This document shows, piece after piece, positions 39,691-49,270 of a DNA stretch of 55,811 nucleotides. The notes beneath the pieces are model-generated. The model did not search any database and had not been told where the DNA came from. It saw only the letters and a list, made by a program, of their open reading frames with translations. This stretch comes from Chloroflexota bacterium. Lineage in GTDB: Bacteria; Chloroflexota; Limnocylindria; Limnocylindrales; CSP1-4. Position 1 is the stretch's first letter. Each line of letters starts with the position of its first letter. Location: positions 1 to 55,811 of the forward strand of contig JAJYJO010000007.1 of the NCBI GenBank assembly GCA_021789435.1, read 5' to 3'. The position numbers and the translations under genes are program-made.

Positions 39691-40320
39691 TCACTGGCCG
39701 ACCACCGTCACGTCCCGGGCGGGGCCGAAGGTGAGGGTGCGGGTCGCGGGGCTGCTCCCCGGGGAGGGACTGGCGCCGGCCGTGGCTCCACCGAGTGTTC
39801 CTCGCTCGAAGCTGCCGAGCTCCACGATCACCTGCTTGCCGGCCTGGACGTCGCTGGCCGTGCCGCTGGCCTGCTGGTGGTAGGTGGTGGAGCTGTTGAG
39901 CGGGATCGTGACCGTCTGGCCCGAAGTCAGGGTGAGCGTCAGGCTGTCGGCGGTGACGGCGGAGACGGTGCCCTGCACGGATATCCCCCCGCCGGCTCCG
40001 GCGGCCCCGGCGCCTGCCCCGAACAGCCCGCCGCCGAAGGCGCCGCGGCGCACCGCGCCGCCGGTCGTGCCGGTGCCGCCCGTGGTTCCCGCGGTGCCGG
40101 TGTTGGAGGTGGAGCCGGTCGTGCTGGCCGCCGCGGTCGGCGCGGTGAACCGGCCGGCCGCGAAGGTCAGGCCGCCGATGGCCACGAAGGCGGCCGCGAG
40201 GAAGAGCACGTTGCCGGGCGAAGACGAGGTCCGTCGGCGTCTGACCGGGACGACGGGCAGCACGGGTTGCTGCTGCAGGTCGACAGCGGGCTCTTCGACG
40301 ATCGGGAACTGGGGATCCAT
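39691..40320 (-). CDS. Membrane-anchored DUF5666-like protein
   Basis: A 209-aa protein: a cytoplasmic N-terminus of about 35 residues, one membrane helix (VLFLAAAFVAIGGLTFAAG), a Thr/Gly-rich spacer, and one beta-rich module (ISVQGTVSAVTADSLTLTL, then VTIPLNSSTTYHQ and VQAGKQVIVEL). This repeats the DUF5666 pattern of the protein at 33772 once. It starts 13 nt after the MacB-type permease stop and so is the last gene of the efflux operon. Confidence 0.75.
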   Translation of the reverse strand: MDPQFPIVEEPAVDLQQQPVLPVVPVRRRRTSSSPGNVLFLAAAFVAIGGLTFAAGRFTAPTAAASTTGSTSNTGTAGTTGGTGTTGGAVRRGAFGGGLFGAGAGAAGAGGGISVQGTVSAVTADSLTLTLTSGQTVTIPLNSSTTYHQQASGTASDVQAGKQVIVELGSFERGTLGGATAGASPSPGSSPATRTLTFGPARDVTVVGQ

Positions 40321-40332
40321 GGACGCAACTCC

Positions 40333-41540
40333 TTATTCGTAGCGCAGGGCGAGGATCGGGTCGAGACGGGCCGCCTGGCGGGCCGGCCAGACGCCGAAGA
40401 TCACGCCGACCGCCAGGCTGAAGACCACGGCCACCAAGACGGTGAGGGGGTTGAAGACGAAGCCCCAGCCGGCGATGAGGCCGATCACGGCGGTCGCGGC
40501 AACCCCGATCGCGATCCCGACCAGGCCCCCGATCAGCGAGATCGCCAGCGCCTCGATCAGGAACTGGGCCATGATGTCGCCGGCCTTGGCGCCGATCGCC
40601 TTGCGGATCCCGATCTCCCGGGTCCGCTCGCGGACCGAGACCAGCATGATGTTCATGATCCCGATGCCGCCCACCAGGAGCGAGATCGAGGCGATCCCGG
40701 CCAGCAGGATCGAGAGCAGGCCGGTCACCGAGCCGACGGTCTGCAGGAGCTGCGACTGGTCGGAGATCGAGAAGTCGTCCACGCCGCCGGGAGCGATCCC
40801 GTGGCGGCCTTCCAGGGTGACCTGGATGTCGGCCTTGACCAGTTCGATCTGGCCGGCGCTGGCGACGCTGACGCCGATCGTCCGGACCGACTGCGCGTTG
40901 TCGAAGTGGTCCTGCATGGTCGTGATCGGGATCACCACCTCGTCGTCGGCGCTGACGGCGCCGCTCGTGCCCTTGGGCTGGAAGATGCCGACCACCTGGA
41001 ACGGCAGGCCGCCGACGGAGATCGTCGTTCCGATCGAGCCCTGGCCCAGCCCCAGGTTCGAGGCGGTCGTCGCGCCCAGGACGGCGACCCGCAGGTGATT
41101 GGTGACGTCCGCGGGCGTGAGGAAGCTGCCGAGCCAGATCGTGTAGTCGCGGACGGAGGCGTAGGCGGCGCTCGTCCCGATGATCGGCGCCGTCTCGTTG
41201 CTGGTCCCGGCGATGACGAGCTGCGAGCTGTCGATCTCGGGCTCCACGCCGGCGACCCCGGGGAGGGCAGCGATCGCGTTCGCGTCGTCGACGGTGAGGG
41301 TGTTGGCCGACCCGGCGGCGCCCCGGGTGAAGCCCGTCCTGGTCGCGCCGGGATTGACGGTCAGGAGGTTGGTGCCCAGCCCCTGGAGGCGGCTGGTGAT
41401 GCCGCTCGTGGCGCCCTGCCCGACCGAGACGAGGGCCACCACGGAGGCCACGCCGATGATGATGCCGAGCATCGTCAGCGCGGTTCGAAGGCGGCTGTGG
41501 CCGAGGCGGGAGAGGCCGAGCCGGAGAAGCTCGATCGTCC

Positions 41541-41544
<4 letters not shown>
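40333..41544 (-). CDS. MacB-type ABC transporter permease
   Basis: A 403-aa permease of the MacB/FtsX type. It has a first helix (LTMLGIIIGVASVVALVSVG), a large extracytoplasmic domain (residues about 50-270), then three C-terminal helices (LLSILLAGIASISLLVGGIG, LIGGLVGIAIGVAATAVIGL, LTVLVAVVFSLAVGVIFG). MNIMLVSVRERTREIGIRKA is the standard cytoplasmic motif and WPARQAARLDPILALRYE the standard C-terminus. Its start overlaps the ATPase stop (ATGA). With ATPase and adaptor it would move a drug, peptide or lipoprotein away from the membrane by mechanotransmission. Confidence 0.93.
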
Positions 41545-42211
<667 letters not shown>

Positions 42212-42215
<4 letters not shown>

Positions 42216-43735
42216 TGACCGGTCCCGCCGGTCGTCCCGCGGCGGACGAAGTTGCCGCCGCCGAGACCTCCGAGGCCGCCGCCGAACCCGCCGGCGTTCG
42301 TCGTGGCGGTCGAGCCCTGCAGGCTGCTGACGGTGCCGATGACGACGGTGTCACCCACGCTGAGGCCGCTCTGGATCTCGGCCAGCGACGTGGTCACCAG
42401 GCCGACCTGGACGGGCTTGCTGACGACCCGGCCGTTCTGCATGACGCGCACCGAGTAGTTGCCGGTGGAGCCCTGGATGGCCGCCGAGGGCACGGCGAGC
42501 ACGTTGCTGGCCGCGGCGGTGGCGACGGTCACATCGGCGGTCATCCCCGCGTCCAGGCCGCTCGTCGTGTTGCCGAGCGAGATCACGATCGGATAGGTGA
42601 CGACACTGCTCGTGCCGGACGACGAGGCGGTCGGCGAGATCTCGGTGACCGTGCCGGTCAGGGTCTGCTCGGTGGCCGGGATGGTGACCGTGGCCGCCTG
42701 GCCGACGGCCACCGAGGTCAGGTCCGTCTCGGCGACGCTGGCGTTCACCACCATCGGGCCGGCCTGCAGCTGGATCGCGTCGCCGCTCGGCGCGGCGGCC
42801 CCGACGTCCAGGCTGACGGAAGTGATCACGCCGGCCGCGGGCGCGACGATCGAGGAGAGGCTGAGGGTCTGCTGGGCGGAGGCCAGCTGGGCCTGGGCCG
42901 CGGCGACCTGCGACTGGTCGGAGGCGATCTGGGCGGCGGCCGCGGGGGCCACCTTGGCCTGGTAGGCGTGCTCGGCCGACGTATAGGAGAGCTGCGCGCC
43001 GGCCAGGCTGGTGGCAGCCTGCTGGTTGGAGGCGGTCACCTTGAGCTGGGTGGACGAGAGCGCATCCTGCGCCTGGGTCAGCGCGCCCTGGTCCACGTCG
43101 ATGACAGTGGAAGGGGCGCTCGCGGCCTGGTCGCTGGCGAGCTTCTGCTGGGCATCGACCACCGCGGCCTGGGCCTGCTGGAGCTGCAGGTTGTTCTGCG
43201 CGATCGTCTGCTGCTCGGACTGCCTGGCACTGTTGAGCTGGAAGGCGGACTGGTTCAGGGAGTCCTGGGCCTGAACGAGGGTGGAGCCCGTGGCGCCCGA
43301 CTGGTCAGCCGCTAGGCGAGCCTGGGCCGCGGCGAGGTTCGCCTGGGCCGTGGTGACCGCGAGCTGGGCGTCGCCGGGGTCGGCGGTGGCGAGGACGGCA
43401 CCCTGGCTGACCCGCTGACCGACCTTCGCGTTCAGCGTGGCCACGATCCAGGTGCTGGCGCCCGAGGTGCCGCCCGAGCCGCTCGAGCTGCTGCTGGCGC
43501 TCGTGGTCGAGCCATTCGTCACCGTCGGCACGCGGCCGAAGTTCAGGCCGTAGGTCGTCTGCGCGCTGACGGAGCCGGTCGCGACCACCTGCTGGACCAC
43601 GTTGGTCCGGGTCACCTGCGCCGTCAGGTACTGCTGTGACTGGGTGGAGCCGAAGACCGGGCTGAACATGGTGAGCCCCACGGCGGCCACCCCGACGACG
43701 ACCAGGGCGAGCGCGCCGAGGATCTTGAGTCGCAT
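42212..43735 (-). CDS. Efflux adaptor (HlyD/MacA-type membrane fusion protein)
   Basis: A 507-aa protein with one N-terminal helix (ILGALALVVVGVAAVGLTMF), a split biotinyl-lipoyl domain (VGQRVSQGAVLATADPGD and SSIVAPAAGVITSVSLDVG), and between them a very Ala/Gln-rich coiled coil (about residues 130-300). A beta-barrel domain follows (SVAVGQAATVTIPATEQ) and a Gly-rich tail. The ATG at 43735 has GGAAGG 8 nt upstream and is preferred to the ATG at 43753. It links the MacB-type transporter to the cell surface. Behind the TCTCA-box promoter site B. Confidence 0.92.
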
Positions 43736-43789
43736 CTGCGGACCTTCCTGCATCAGGGGACGCCAGGCGGCGCCCCTCGCCGGACCCGA

Positions 43790-43824
43790 ATCCTCTGGCT
43801 TTTGGATGAGAAGGTCCTGAGAGT
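43790..43824 (-). promoter_or_regulatory. TCTCA-box promoter (site B) of the efflux operon
   Basis: On the minus strand ACTCTCAGGACCTTCTCA has boxes 11 bp apart (43818-43822 and 43807-43811), and GAGGAT (43795-43790) follows after 11 nt. It is almost the exact inverse of site C, 60 bp away, forming a 19-bp inverted repeat with one mismatch. Confidence 0.65.
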
Positions 43825-43871
43825 GGCGGCGGGCTCGGCTCCAAGGTTCCGCCCGGGAAGACCTCAGGGCG

Positions 43872-43905
43872 CTCTCAGGATCTTCTCATCGATCTTGTCT
43901 AGAAC
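43872..43905 (+). promoter_or_regulatory. TCTCA-box promoter (site C) of the signal peptidase gene
   Basis: CTCTCAGGATCTTCTCATC has boxes at 43873-43877 and 43884-43888. TAGAAC (43900-43905) comes 11 nt later and the ATG at 43913 a further 7 nt on, so the transcript may be leaderless. Confidence 0.65.
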
Positions 43906-43912
43906 CGGGCGC

Positions 43913-44539
43913 ATGCTGCACGCGTCCAGTCCCTCCTCGCTCTCCCCCGACCCGACCACCCTCCCGGCCGCCGGCCGTCGCCGCCGTCGCCTGGCGCGGC
44001 CGGGCCGGCGGGCGCTCCTGGCGACCCTCGGCCTGATCCCGGTCCTCGTGATCGGCGGCGTCTTCGCCTCCCCGTTCATCGTCCAGCACAGCAGCATGGT
44101 CACCACGCTCGAGCCCGGCGCCGTGCTCCTTGTCGACCGGGTCAGCCCCGAGCTGAATGGCATCCAGCGGGGCGAGGTGGTGGTCTTCCGGCCCCCGATC
44201 GCCGGCTACACCGGCGAGCCGTTCGTCAAGCGCGTCATCGGCCTGCCCGGCGAGCACGTCTCGATCCGGGCCGGCCACGTCTACATCAACGGCCAGGAGC
44301 TCGCCGAGCCGTACGTCTACGACGGCGAGCTGACGACGACGTCCGTGGCCGACTACGAGCTGACCGTGCCGGCCGGCGACGTCTTCGTCCTCGGCGATCA
44401 CCGCGCCGACTCCTATGACTCCCGCGGCTACGGTCCGGTCCCGATCTCCAGCATCCTCGGCCGGGCCTGGCTGGCGCTGGAGCCCGGAGCCTCACCTGCG
44501 CTGCTCTCCTCTCCGGCATACCCTTCGGTGGTCGGCTGA
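43913..44539 (+). CDS. lepB: Signal peptidase I (S26 family)
   Basis: A 208-aa protein with an Arg-rich N-terminus, one membrane helix (LLATLGLIPVLVIGGVFASP), the catalytic Ser in QHSSMVTTLEPG near residue 62, the catalytic Lys in VKRVIGLPGEHV near 105, and the conserved GDHRADSYDSRGYGPV. It removes signal peptides on the outer side of the membrane. It is divergent from the efflux operon and is followed by an HtrA-type protease, and all three share the TCTCA-box. The ATG at 43913 is preferred over the open frame from 43802, which would read through the promoter. Confidence 0.9.
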   Translation: MLHASSPSSLSPDPTTLPAAGRRRRRLARPGRRALLATLGLIPVLVIGGVFASPFIVQHSSMVTTLEPGAVLLVDRVSPELNGIQRGEVVVFRPPIAGYTGEPFVKRVIGLPGEHVSIRAGHVYINGQELAEPYVYDGELTTTSVADYELTVPAGDVFVLGDHRADSYDSRGYGPVPISSILGRAWLALEPGASPALLSSPAYPSVVG

Positions 44540-44561
44540 GGCGGCAGCATTCGCCAGCGAG

Positions 44562-44595
44562 CTCTCAGGACGCTCTCATCAACGAGGCCTACACC
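44562..44595 (+). promoter_or_regulatory. TCTCA-box promoter (site D) of the HtrA-type protease gene
   Basis: CTCTCAGGACGCTCTCATC has boxes at 44563-44567 and 44574-44578. TACACC (44590-44595) is 11 nt later and the ATG at 44602 another 6 nt on, again allowing a leaderless start. Confidence 0.65.
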
Positions 44596-44601
44596 AGAGC
44601 C

Positions 44602-45669
44602 ATGAACGAGATGCTTCACCCGCCGTTCCCGGGCGAGGACCCGGCGGCCCCCAAGCCCGTGGACCCCATCCCCGAGACGCCGGCGGACGCGCTGCCCGCC
44701 CCCGAGCCCGACCCCTGGACGGCCGCGGCACGGGAGCCGGTCGCACCGGAGCCGGCCGCGCCGGAGCCAGCCGCGCCGGCGGCCGGGTTCTGGACGCCCT
44801 CGGCCGCGCCGGCGCCCGGCCCCTCGGCCCCCACCCCGGAGCGCAGGGCCGGCCGCCTGCTGCCCCTCGTCGTGACCTCGGCACTGCTGTCGGCCATCCT
44901 CGCCTCGGCCGGCACTGCCTTCCTCGTGGGCGCGACCGCTCCCCCGGCCGCCACCAGCGCGCCCGGGACCGCCACCCAGACCTCGACCTCGAGTGGCTCG
45001 AGCCAGTCCACCTCCTCGGTGACCGTGACCGACCCCTCCTCGGCGATCGTCTCGGTGGCGGCCAAGGTCAGCCCGGCCGTGGTCACCATCACCAGCACGG
45101 ACACCGCCTCCAACCTCAACCCGTTCTCGGTTCCATCGACCGGTGTCGGCTCCGGCTTCATCTACACCTCCAACGGGCGCATCCTCACCAACTACCACGT
45201 CGTGGAGGGCGCCAGCAGCCTGACCGTGACGCTCGAGGACGGCCGCCAGCTGGCCGGCCGCGTGGTCGCCAGCGACCCGACCCATGACCTCGCCGTCGTG
45301 GCCGTGAATGCCACCGGCCTGCCGACTGTGGCGATCGGCGATTCCTCGACCCTCCAGGTCGGCCAGACCCTGGTCGCCATCGGCAGCCCCCTCGGGACCT
45401 TCACCGACACCGTCACCAGCGGCATCCTCTCCGCCACCGGACGTTCGATCCAGGTGGTCGACGACCAGACCCGCCAGCTCCGCAACCTGACCAACCTGCT
45501 GCAGACGGATGCGGCGATCAACCCGGGCAACAGCGGCGGCCCGCTCCTCGACCTGGCCGGCCAGGTGATCGGCATCGACACCGCGACCGCCTCGAGCGCC
45601 CAGGGGATCGGCTTCGCGATCCCGATCAACGCCGCCAAGGCGATCATGACGCAGGGGACGGCCGCCTGA
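44602..45669 (+). CDS. Membrane-anchored trypsin-like serine protease (HtrA/DegP type, no PDZ)
   Basis: A 355-aa protein. A Pro/Ala-rich cytoplasmic segment of about 85 residues is followed by one helix (LLPLVVTSALLSAILASAGT) and a Ser/Thr linker. The S1C protease domain has His in LTNYHVVEGA, Asp in DPTHDLAVVAV and Ser in NPGNSGGPLLDLAG. It stops soon after the domain (AIPINAAKAIM), so the PDZ domains of DegP/HtrA are absent. It would degrade misfolded envelope proteins. A strong hairpin terminator follows. Confidence 0.92.
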   Translation: MNEMLHPPFPGEDPAAPKPVDPIPETPADALPAPEPDPWTAAAREPVAPEPAAPEPAAPAAGFWTPSAAPAPGPSAPTPERRAGRLLPLVVTSALLSAILASAGTAFLVGATAPPAATSAPGTATQTSTSSGSSQSTSSVTVTDPSSAIVSVAAKVSPAVVTITSTDTASNLNPFSVPSTGVGSGFIYTSNGRILTNYHVVEGASSLTVTLEDGRQLAGRVVASDPTHDLAVVAVNATGLPTVAIGDSSTLQVGQTLVAIGSPLGTFTDTVTSGILSATGRSIQVVDDQTRQLRNLTNLLQTDAAINPGNSGGPLLDLAGQVIGIDTATASSAQGIGFAIPINAAKAIMTQGTAA

Positions 45670-45702
45670 CCCGCGACCCGTCCCGCTCCTCCCCCTCCCT
45701 CC

Positions 45703-45731
45703 CCCGCCACGCCGGCCCCCGGCGTGGCGGG
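45703..45731 (+). terminator. Hairpin terminator after the protease gene
   Basis: CCCGCCACGCCGG pairs with CCGGCGTGGCGGG, 13 bp with a 3-nt loop, 34 bp past the stop. The tail is TCCCTGT rather than a U-tract. Confidence 0.6.
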
Positions 45732-45812
45732 TCCCTGTCCGTCACTCGCCGACCCTGAGGCGGCCCCCGTGGGGGACCGCGCAGGTCCGGCGCCCGTCTT
45801 GGCGGCCGGCCA

Positions 45813-45830
45813 CTTTACCCGGCGCTTACA
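45813..45830 (+). promoter_or_regulatory. PhoB-like tandem box upstream of the second two-component system
   Basis: TTTAC (45814-45818) and CTTAC (45825-45829) are 11 bp apart in an unusually AT-rich spot. The sequence differs from the TCTCA boxes, so it may be the autoregulatory site of the adjoining regulator. Confidence 0.45.
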
Positions 45831-45860
45831 TTCGCCCCCACGAGGCGGCGGGCCGGAGGG

Positions 45861-45866
45861 TATCCT
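45861..45866 (+). promoter_or_regulatory. -10 element TATCCT, leaderless response regulator gene
   Basis: TATCCT is followed by 8 nt and the ATG at 45875. GGAGGG lies further upstream, too far for a ribosome-binding site. Confidence 0.55.
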
Positions 45867-45874
45867 GCCCGGCC

Positions 45875-46594
45875 ATGAAGACCGTCCTCGTCGTCGACGA
45901 CGAGCGCAACATCGTGGAGCTGCTCCGACTCTACCTCGAGAAGGAGGGCTATGGCGTCCTGGCGGCCGCCGACGGCGAGGAGGCGCTGACCCTCCACCGG
46001 CGCCACGATCCGGATCTCGTGATCCTGGACCTGATGCTGCCCCGGATGGACGGCTTCGAGGTCTGCCGCGAGCTCCGCCGCCGTGGCGAGACGCCGATCC
46101 TGATGCTGACCGCCCGCTCGGACGACGTCGACGCGATCGTCGGCCTGGAGCTCGGCGCCGACGACTATGTGACCAAGCCGTTCAACCCCCGGGCCCTGGT
46201 GGCGCGGGTCAAGGCGATCCTGCGCCGGACGGAGGCCACGGCCCGCGGCGGCCGGCCCATCGAGGTCGGCGAGCTGCGGATCGATCCACGCCGGCGGGAG
46301 GCCAGCGTCGGCGAGCGCCACCTGGAGCTCCGGGCCCGTGAGTTCGACCTCCTGGCGGCGCTGGCCCGCGACCCCGGCGTGGTCCTGACTCGGGACGCGC
46401 TCCTCGAGGACGTCTGGGGGACGGACTTCCCGGGCGAGACGCGGACCGTGGACGTCCACGTCGCGGAGGTGCGCAAGAAGCTCGGCGACGACGGACCTCC
46501 GATCGAGACGGTCCGGGGCGTCGGCTACCGCCTCATGCCGCCGCCCCGCGCGCCACTGCCCCCGGCGGACCCGGCACCGACCAGACGCGGCTGA
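45875..46594 (+). CDS. OmpR/PhoB-family response regulator
   Basis: A 239-aa regulator with VDDERN at the N-terminus, the phospho-acceptor Asp in LVILDLMLPRMDGFE, Thr in ILMLTARSDD and Lys in YVTKPFNPRA. The winged helix contains LELRAREFDLLAALARDPG and TVDVHVAEVRKKLG. It is followed after 7 nt by its kinase. It differs clearly from the regulator at 38949. The tandem TTTAC/CTTAC box in front suggests autoregulation. Confidence 0.93.
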   Translation: MKTVLVVDDERNIVELLRLYLEKEGYGVLAAADGEEALTLHRRHDPDLVILDLMLPRMDGFEVCRELRRRGETPILMLTARSDDVDAIVGLELGADDYVTKPFNPRALVARVKAILRRTEATARGGRPIEVGELRIDPRRREASVGERHLELRAREFDLLAALARDPGVVLTRDALLEDVWGTDFPGETRTVDVHVAEVRKKLGDDGPPIETVRGVGYRLMPPPRAPLPPADPAPTRRG

Positions 46595-46601
46595 GGCGGC
46601 G

Positions 46602-48104
46602 ATGCCGCGGGGCCTCTCCGGGCGCATCCTCCTCGCCTTCGCCGGCTTGGCCCTCGCCGTGCTGCTGGCCGTCGGAGGCACGCTGGTCGTCGTCCTGACC
46701 GGCCTCCACCGCTCGTCCGCCCAGGACAACCTGGCCAACGTGAGTGTGGCGCTGGTGATCCAGCGCGGCCGCGCTCTCAGCTCGCAGAGCGCCACCGAGA
46801 CGCTCCTGGCGACTCGGGACGAGCTCGCCCGGCGGGACATCTCGGCCGGGCTGGTGACGGCCGGCGGCCAGCTGGTGGACCTCGAGGGGACCGCCCTCCT
46901 GGCGATCGGCGCGCCCCGGCTCTCCCCGACGGGTGCCCGCGGCACGACCCAGAAGGGCACCTTCACGGCGCCGGACGGGACACGCTACGACTATGCCGCC
47001 ACGATGCTCCGGGCGCCCGTCGGGCTCGGGCCACGGGCGCTGGTGGTGGCGACCCCCGATCGCGCCCGCGCCCAGGCGCTGGGGGACCTCCTGACGGCCC
47101 TGCCGGTGGTCCTGCTCGTCCTGGTCCTGGTCGGCGCCCCGATCGCCTGGCTCCTCTCTCGTTCCGTCTCCCGGCCGCTCCACCGACTGGCGGCCGCGGC
47201 GGCCGACCTGCCCGCCTCGGGGACGGCGCCGCTGCCGCTGCAGGGCCCGGCCGAGGTGCGCGAGCTGACCGAGCGCTTCAACGCGATGAGCGCTGCCCTC
47301 GCCGAGACCCGCGACCGCGAGGAGGAGCTGCTGGCGAACCTGCGCCACGACCTCCGGACCCCCCTGACGGTCATCACCGGCTTCGCCGAGGCGCTGGCCG
47401 ACGGCACGGCGACGGGCGAGGCGGCCGGCCGCGCCGCGCGGGCCATCGCCGAGGAGGCGGGCCGGCTGGACCGGCTGGCCGGCGAGCTGGGCGCCATCGA
47501 GCGTCTGCGCAGCGGGGCGGCGGGCCTCCGGCCCGAGAACCTCGAAGCCGGCCAGCTGCTCCGGCGGACCGTCGAGCGCTTCGCGGCCCGGGCGACGGCC
47601 CGCGGGGCATCCCTGGCGGTGACGGCGCCGGCGCCGGGCGACCCGCCGCTCGCCTTCGCGGCCGACCACTTGGCCGTCGATCGGATCCTGGCCAACCTGG
47701 TCGACAACGCCCTGGCCGCCCTGCCCGCCGAGGGCGGCCACGTCTGGCTGGAGGCGCGGCCCATGCCCCCGGCGCCCGGCTACCCTGCAGGCGTCGCCTT
47801 CGCCGTCACCGACGATGGGCCCGGCTTCCTGCCGGGCACGATCGAGCGGGTCTTCGAGCGCTTCTTCCGGGCCGACGCCGCGCGGGCGGGAGGCGGCTCC
47901 GGGCTGGGCCTGGCCATCGTCCGCGAGCTGGCCCGCGCGCACGGCGGCGAGGCACGGGCGGAGAACGTCGCGCCGCACGGTGCCCGCGTATCGGTGGTGC
48001 TGCCCGTCCTGCCCCGCCAGCCGGCCGGCACTCCCGCGCCGGGGACGACCACCGCCGTGGAGGATGCGGCGCGCCGCCGTGCCCGGCCGTCGGCGACCGG
48101 ATAG
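46602..48104 (+). CDS. Sensor histidine kinase
   Basis: A 500-aa kinase. Helices at about 8-30 and 163-185 flank an extracytoplasmic domain. A HAMP domain (RPLHRLAAAAADLPAS) follows, then the H-box (LANLRHDLRTPLTVITGFAE, with Asp instead of Glu after His), the N-box (ILANLVDNALAAL) and G-boxes (TDDGPGFLPG and GGSGLGLAIVREL). It forms a two-component system with the regulator before it. The ligand is unknown. Confidence 0.92.
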   Translation: MPRGLSGRILLAFAGLALAVLLAVGGTLVVVLTGLHRSSAQDNLANVSVALVIQRGRALSSQSATETLLATRDELARRDISAGLVTAGGQLVDLEGTALLAIGAPRLSPTGARGTTQKGTFTAPDGTRYDYAATMLRAPVGLGPRALVVATPDRARAQALGDLLTALPVVLLVLVLVGAPIAWLLSRSVSRPLHRLAAAAADLPASGTAPLPLQGPAEVRELTERFNAMSAALAETRDREEELLANLRHDLRTPLTVITGFAEALADGTATGEAAGRAARAIAEEAGRLDRLAGELGAIERLRSGAAGLRPENLEAGQLLRRTVERFAARATARGASLAVTAPAPGDPPLAFAADHLAVDRILANLVDNALAALPAEGGHVWLEARPMPPAPGYPAGVAFAVTDDGPGFLPGTIERVFERFFRADAARAGGGSGLGLAIVRELARAHGGEARAENVAPHGARVSVVLPVLPRQPAGTPAPGTTTAVEDAARRRARPSATG

Positions 48105-48107
48105 ATT
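48102..48107 (+). promoter_or_regulatory. -10 element TAGATT, leaderless glycosyltransferase gene
   Basis: TAGATT includes the TAG stop of the kinase gene and ends 6 nt before the GTG at 48114. No Shine-Dalgarno fits the interval. Confidence 0.5.
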
Positions 48108-48113
48108 CGCGGG

Positions 48114-49235
48114 GTGCCCTCCAAACCCGACGGTCCCGATCGGCTCGCCAATCCCGACGCAGCCGAGCCGCCCGGCCCCGCCGCGCGGCTCGAACCCTCG
48201 CGGGAGGACGTCGAGGACGCGCGGCCGCAGCCGTTGGACGACGACGACCGGGCGCCGGAGGCCCTGCGCGACCTGGTCCGCCGCCGCTCGGCGGCTCGGG
48301 CCCGCCGGCACTGGGCGACGGCGGACGCGCTGCGGGCCGAGATCGAGGCCGCCGGCTGGAAGCCGCTCGACCGTGGCACGCACACCTCCCTGCGGCGGGC
48401 CGTGGCGCCGGACCGCATCGCGGACGGCCTCGTCCGATACGGCACGTCGGCCGCCGTGCCCTCCCGGCTGGCGGATCCACCCACGGCCGCCTGGACCGTG
48501 GCGATCGCGGCGGGCTCCGACCCGGAGGCGCTGGCCCGCCTCCTCGCGGGGCTGCGCCGGCATGCCCCGGCCGGGACGCAGGTGGTGGTCGCGGCCGACG
48601 ACCCCTCGCGGGAGATGGACGAGCGCCTCCGGCCCGGCGCGCCCGACCTCGCCCCGATCGCCGGCCTGGCCCTGGAGGTCGTCCGCACCTCCGTCCCGAT
48701 CGGTGCGGCGGGGGCGCGCAACGCCGCCCTCCGGCGCGCCGTGGGCGAGCTGGTGGTGCTCGCCGACCCGTCCGTGCGGCCCACCGGCGACGCCTTCGCG
48801 CCGCTGGCGGCTGCCCTGGCCGACCCCGCGGTGGCGCTCGCCGGGCCGTTCGGCCTCGCCTCGACCGACCTGCGCCATTTCGCCCCGGCCGCCGGCCCGG
48901 AGGCCGTCGCGATCGAGGGCTGCTGGCTGGCGTTCCGGCGGTCGGACTACGCGGGGCTCGGTCCCCTCGACGAGCGATTCCTCGAGGCAGCCTACCTCGA
49001 TGCCTGGTGGAGCGCCGTGCTCCGCGTCGGGGCGACCGGGACCGGCCCGGAGCCGCCGCCGCTCCGACGCTCCGTCGTGGTGCCGCTGCCGCTGGAGCGC
49101 GACCCCGGCCCGGGGGTGACGCTGGCCGCCCAGGCTGCCCGCTCGGCGCGCCGGCAGTTCTACCGGCTCCTGGACCGCCTCCGCGACCGGCCCGACCTAG
49201 CGGTGACGCCGGCGACCGGATCGACGCCGCCCTGA
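48114..49235 (+). CDS. Glycosyltransferase-2-like protein with CysS-like N-terminus
   Basis: A 373-aa protein. Residues about 45-95 (LRDLVRRRSAARARRHWATA, then DALRAEIEAAGWKPLDRGTHT) strongly resemble the C-terminal helix pair of cysteinyl-tRNA synthetase, where RxxARxxKDWAxADxIRDxL is typical. Residues about 125-330 look like a GT-A fold: WTVAIAAGSDPEALARLLAG, VRTSVPIGAAGARNAALR, ELVVLADPSV (DxD-like position occupied by ADPS) and IEGCWLAFRRSDY. The acidic metal motif is weak, so activity is uncertain. The combination may be a fusion in this lineage. Confidence 0.65.
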   Translation: MPSKPDGPDRLANPDAAEPPGPAARLEPSREDVEDARPQPLDDDDRAPEALRDLVRRRSAARARRHWATADALRAEIEAAGWKPLDRGTHTSLRRAVAPDRIADGLVRYGTSAAVPSRLADPPTAAWTVAIAAGSDPEALARLLAGLRRHAPAGTQVVVAADDPSREMDERLRPGAPDLAPIAGLALEVVRTSVPIGAAGARNAALRRAVGELVVLADPSVRPTGDAFAPLAAALADPAVALAGPFGLASTDLRHFAPAAGPEAVAIEGCWLAFRRSDYAGLGPLDERFLEAAYLDAWWSAVLRVGATGTGPEPPPLRRSVVVPLPLERDPGPGVTLAAQAARSARRQFYRLLDRLRDRPDLAVTPATGSTPP

Positions 49236-49270
49236 GCCGGTCCGTGGCGCCGCCCTGGGCGCGGCTCGTG

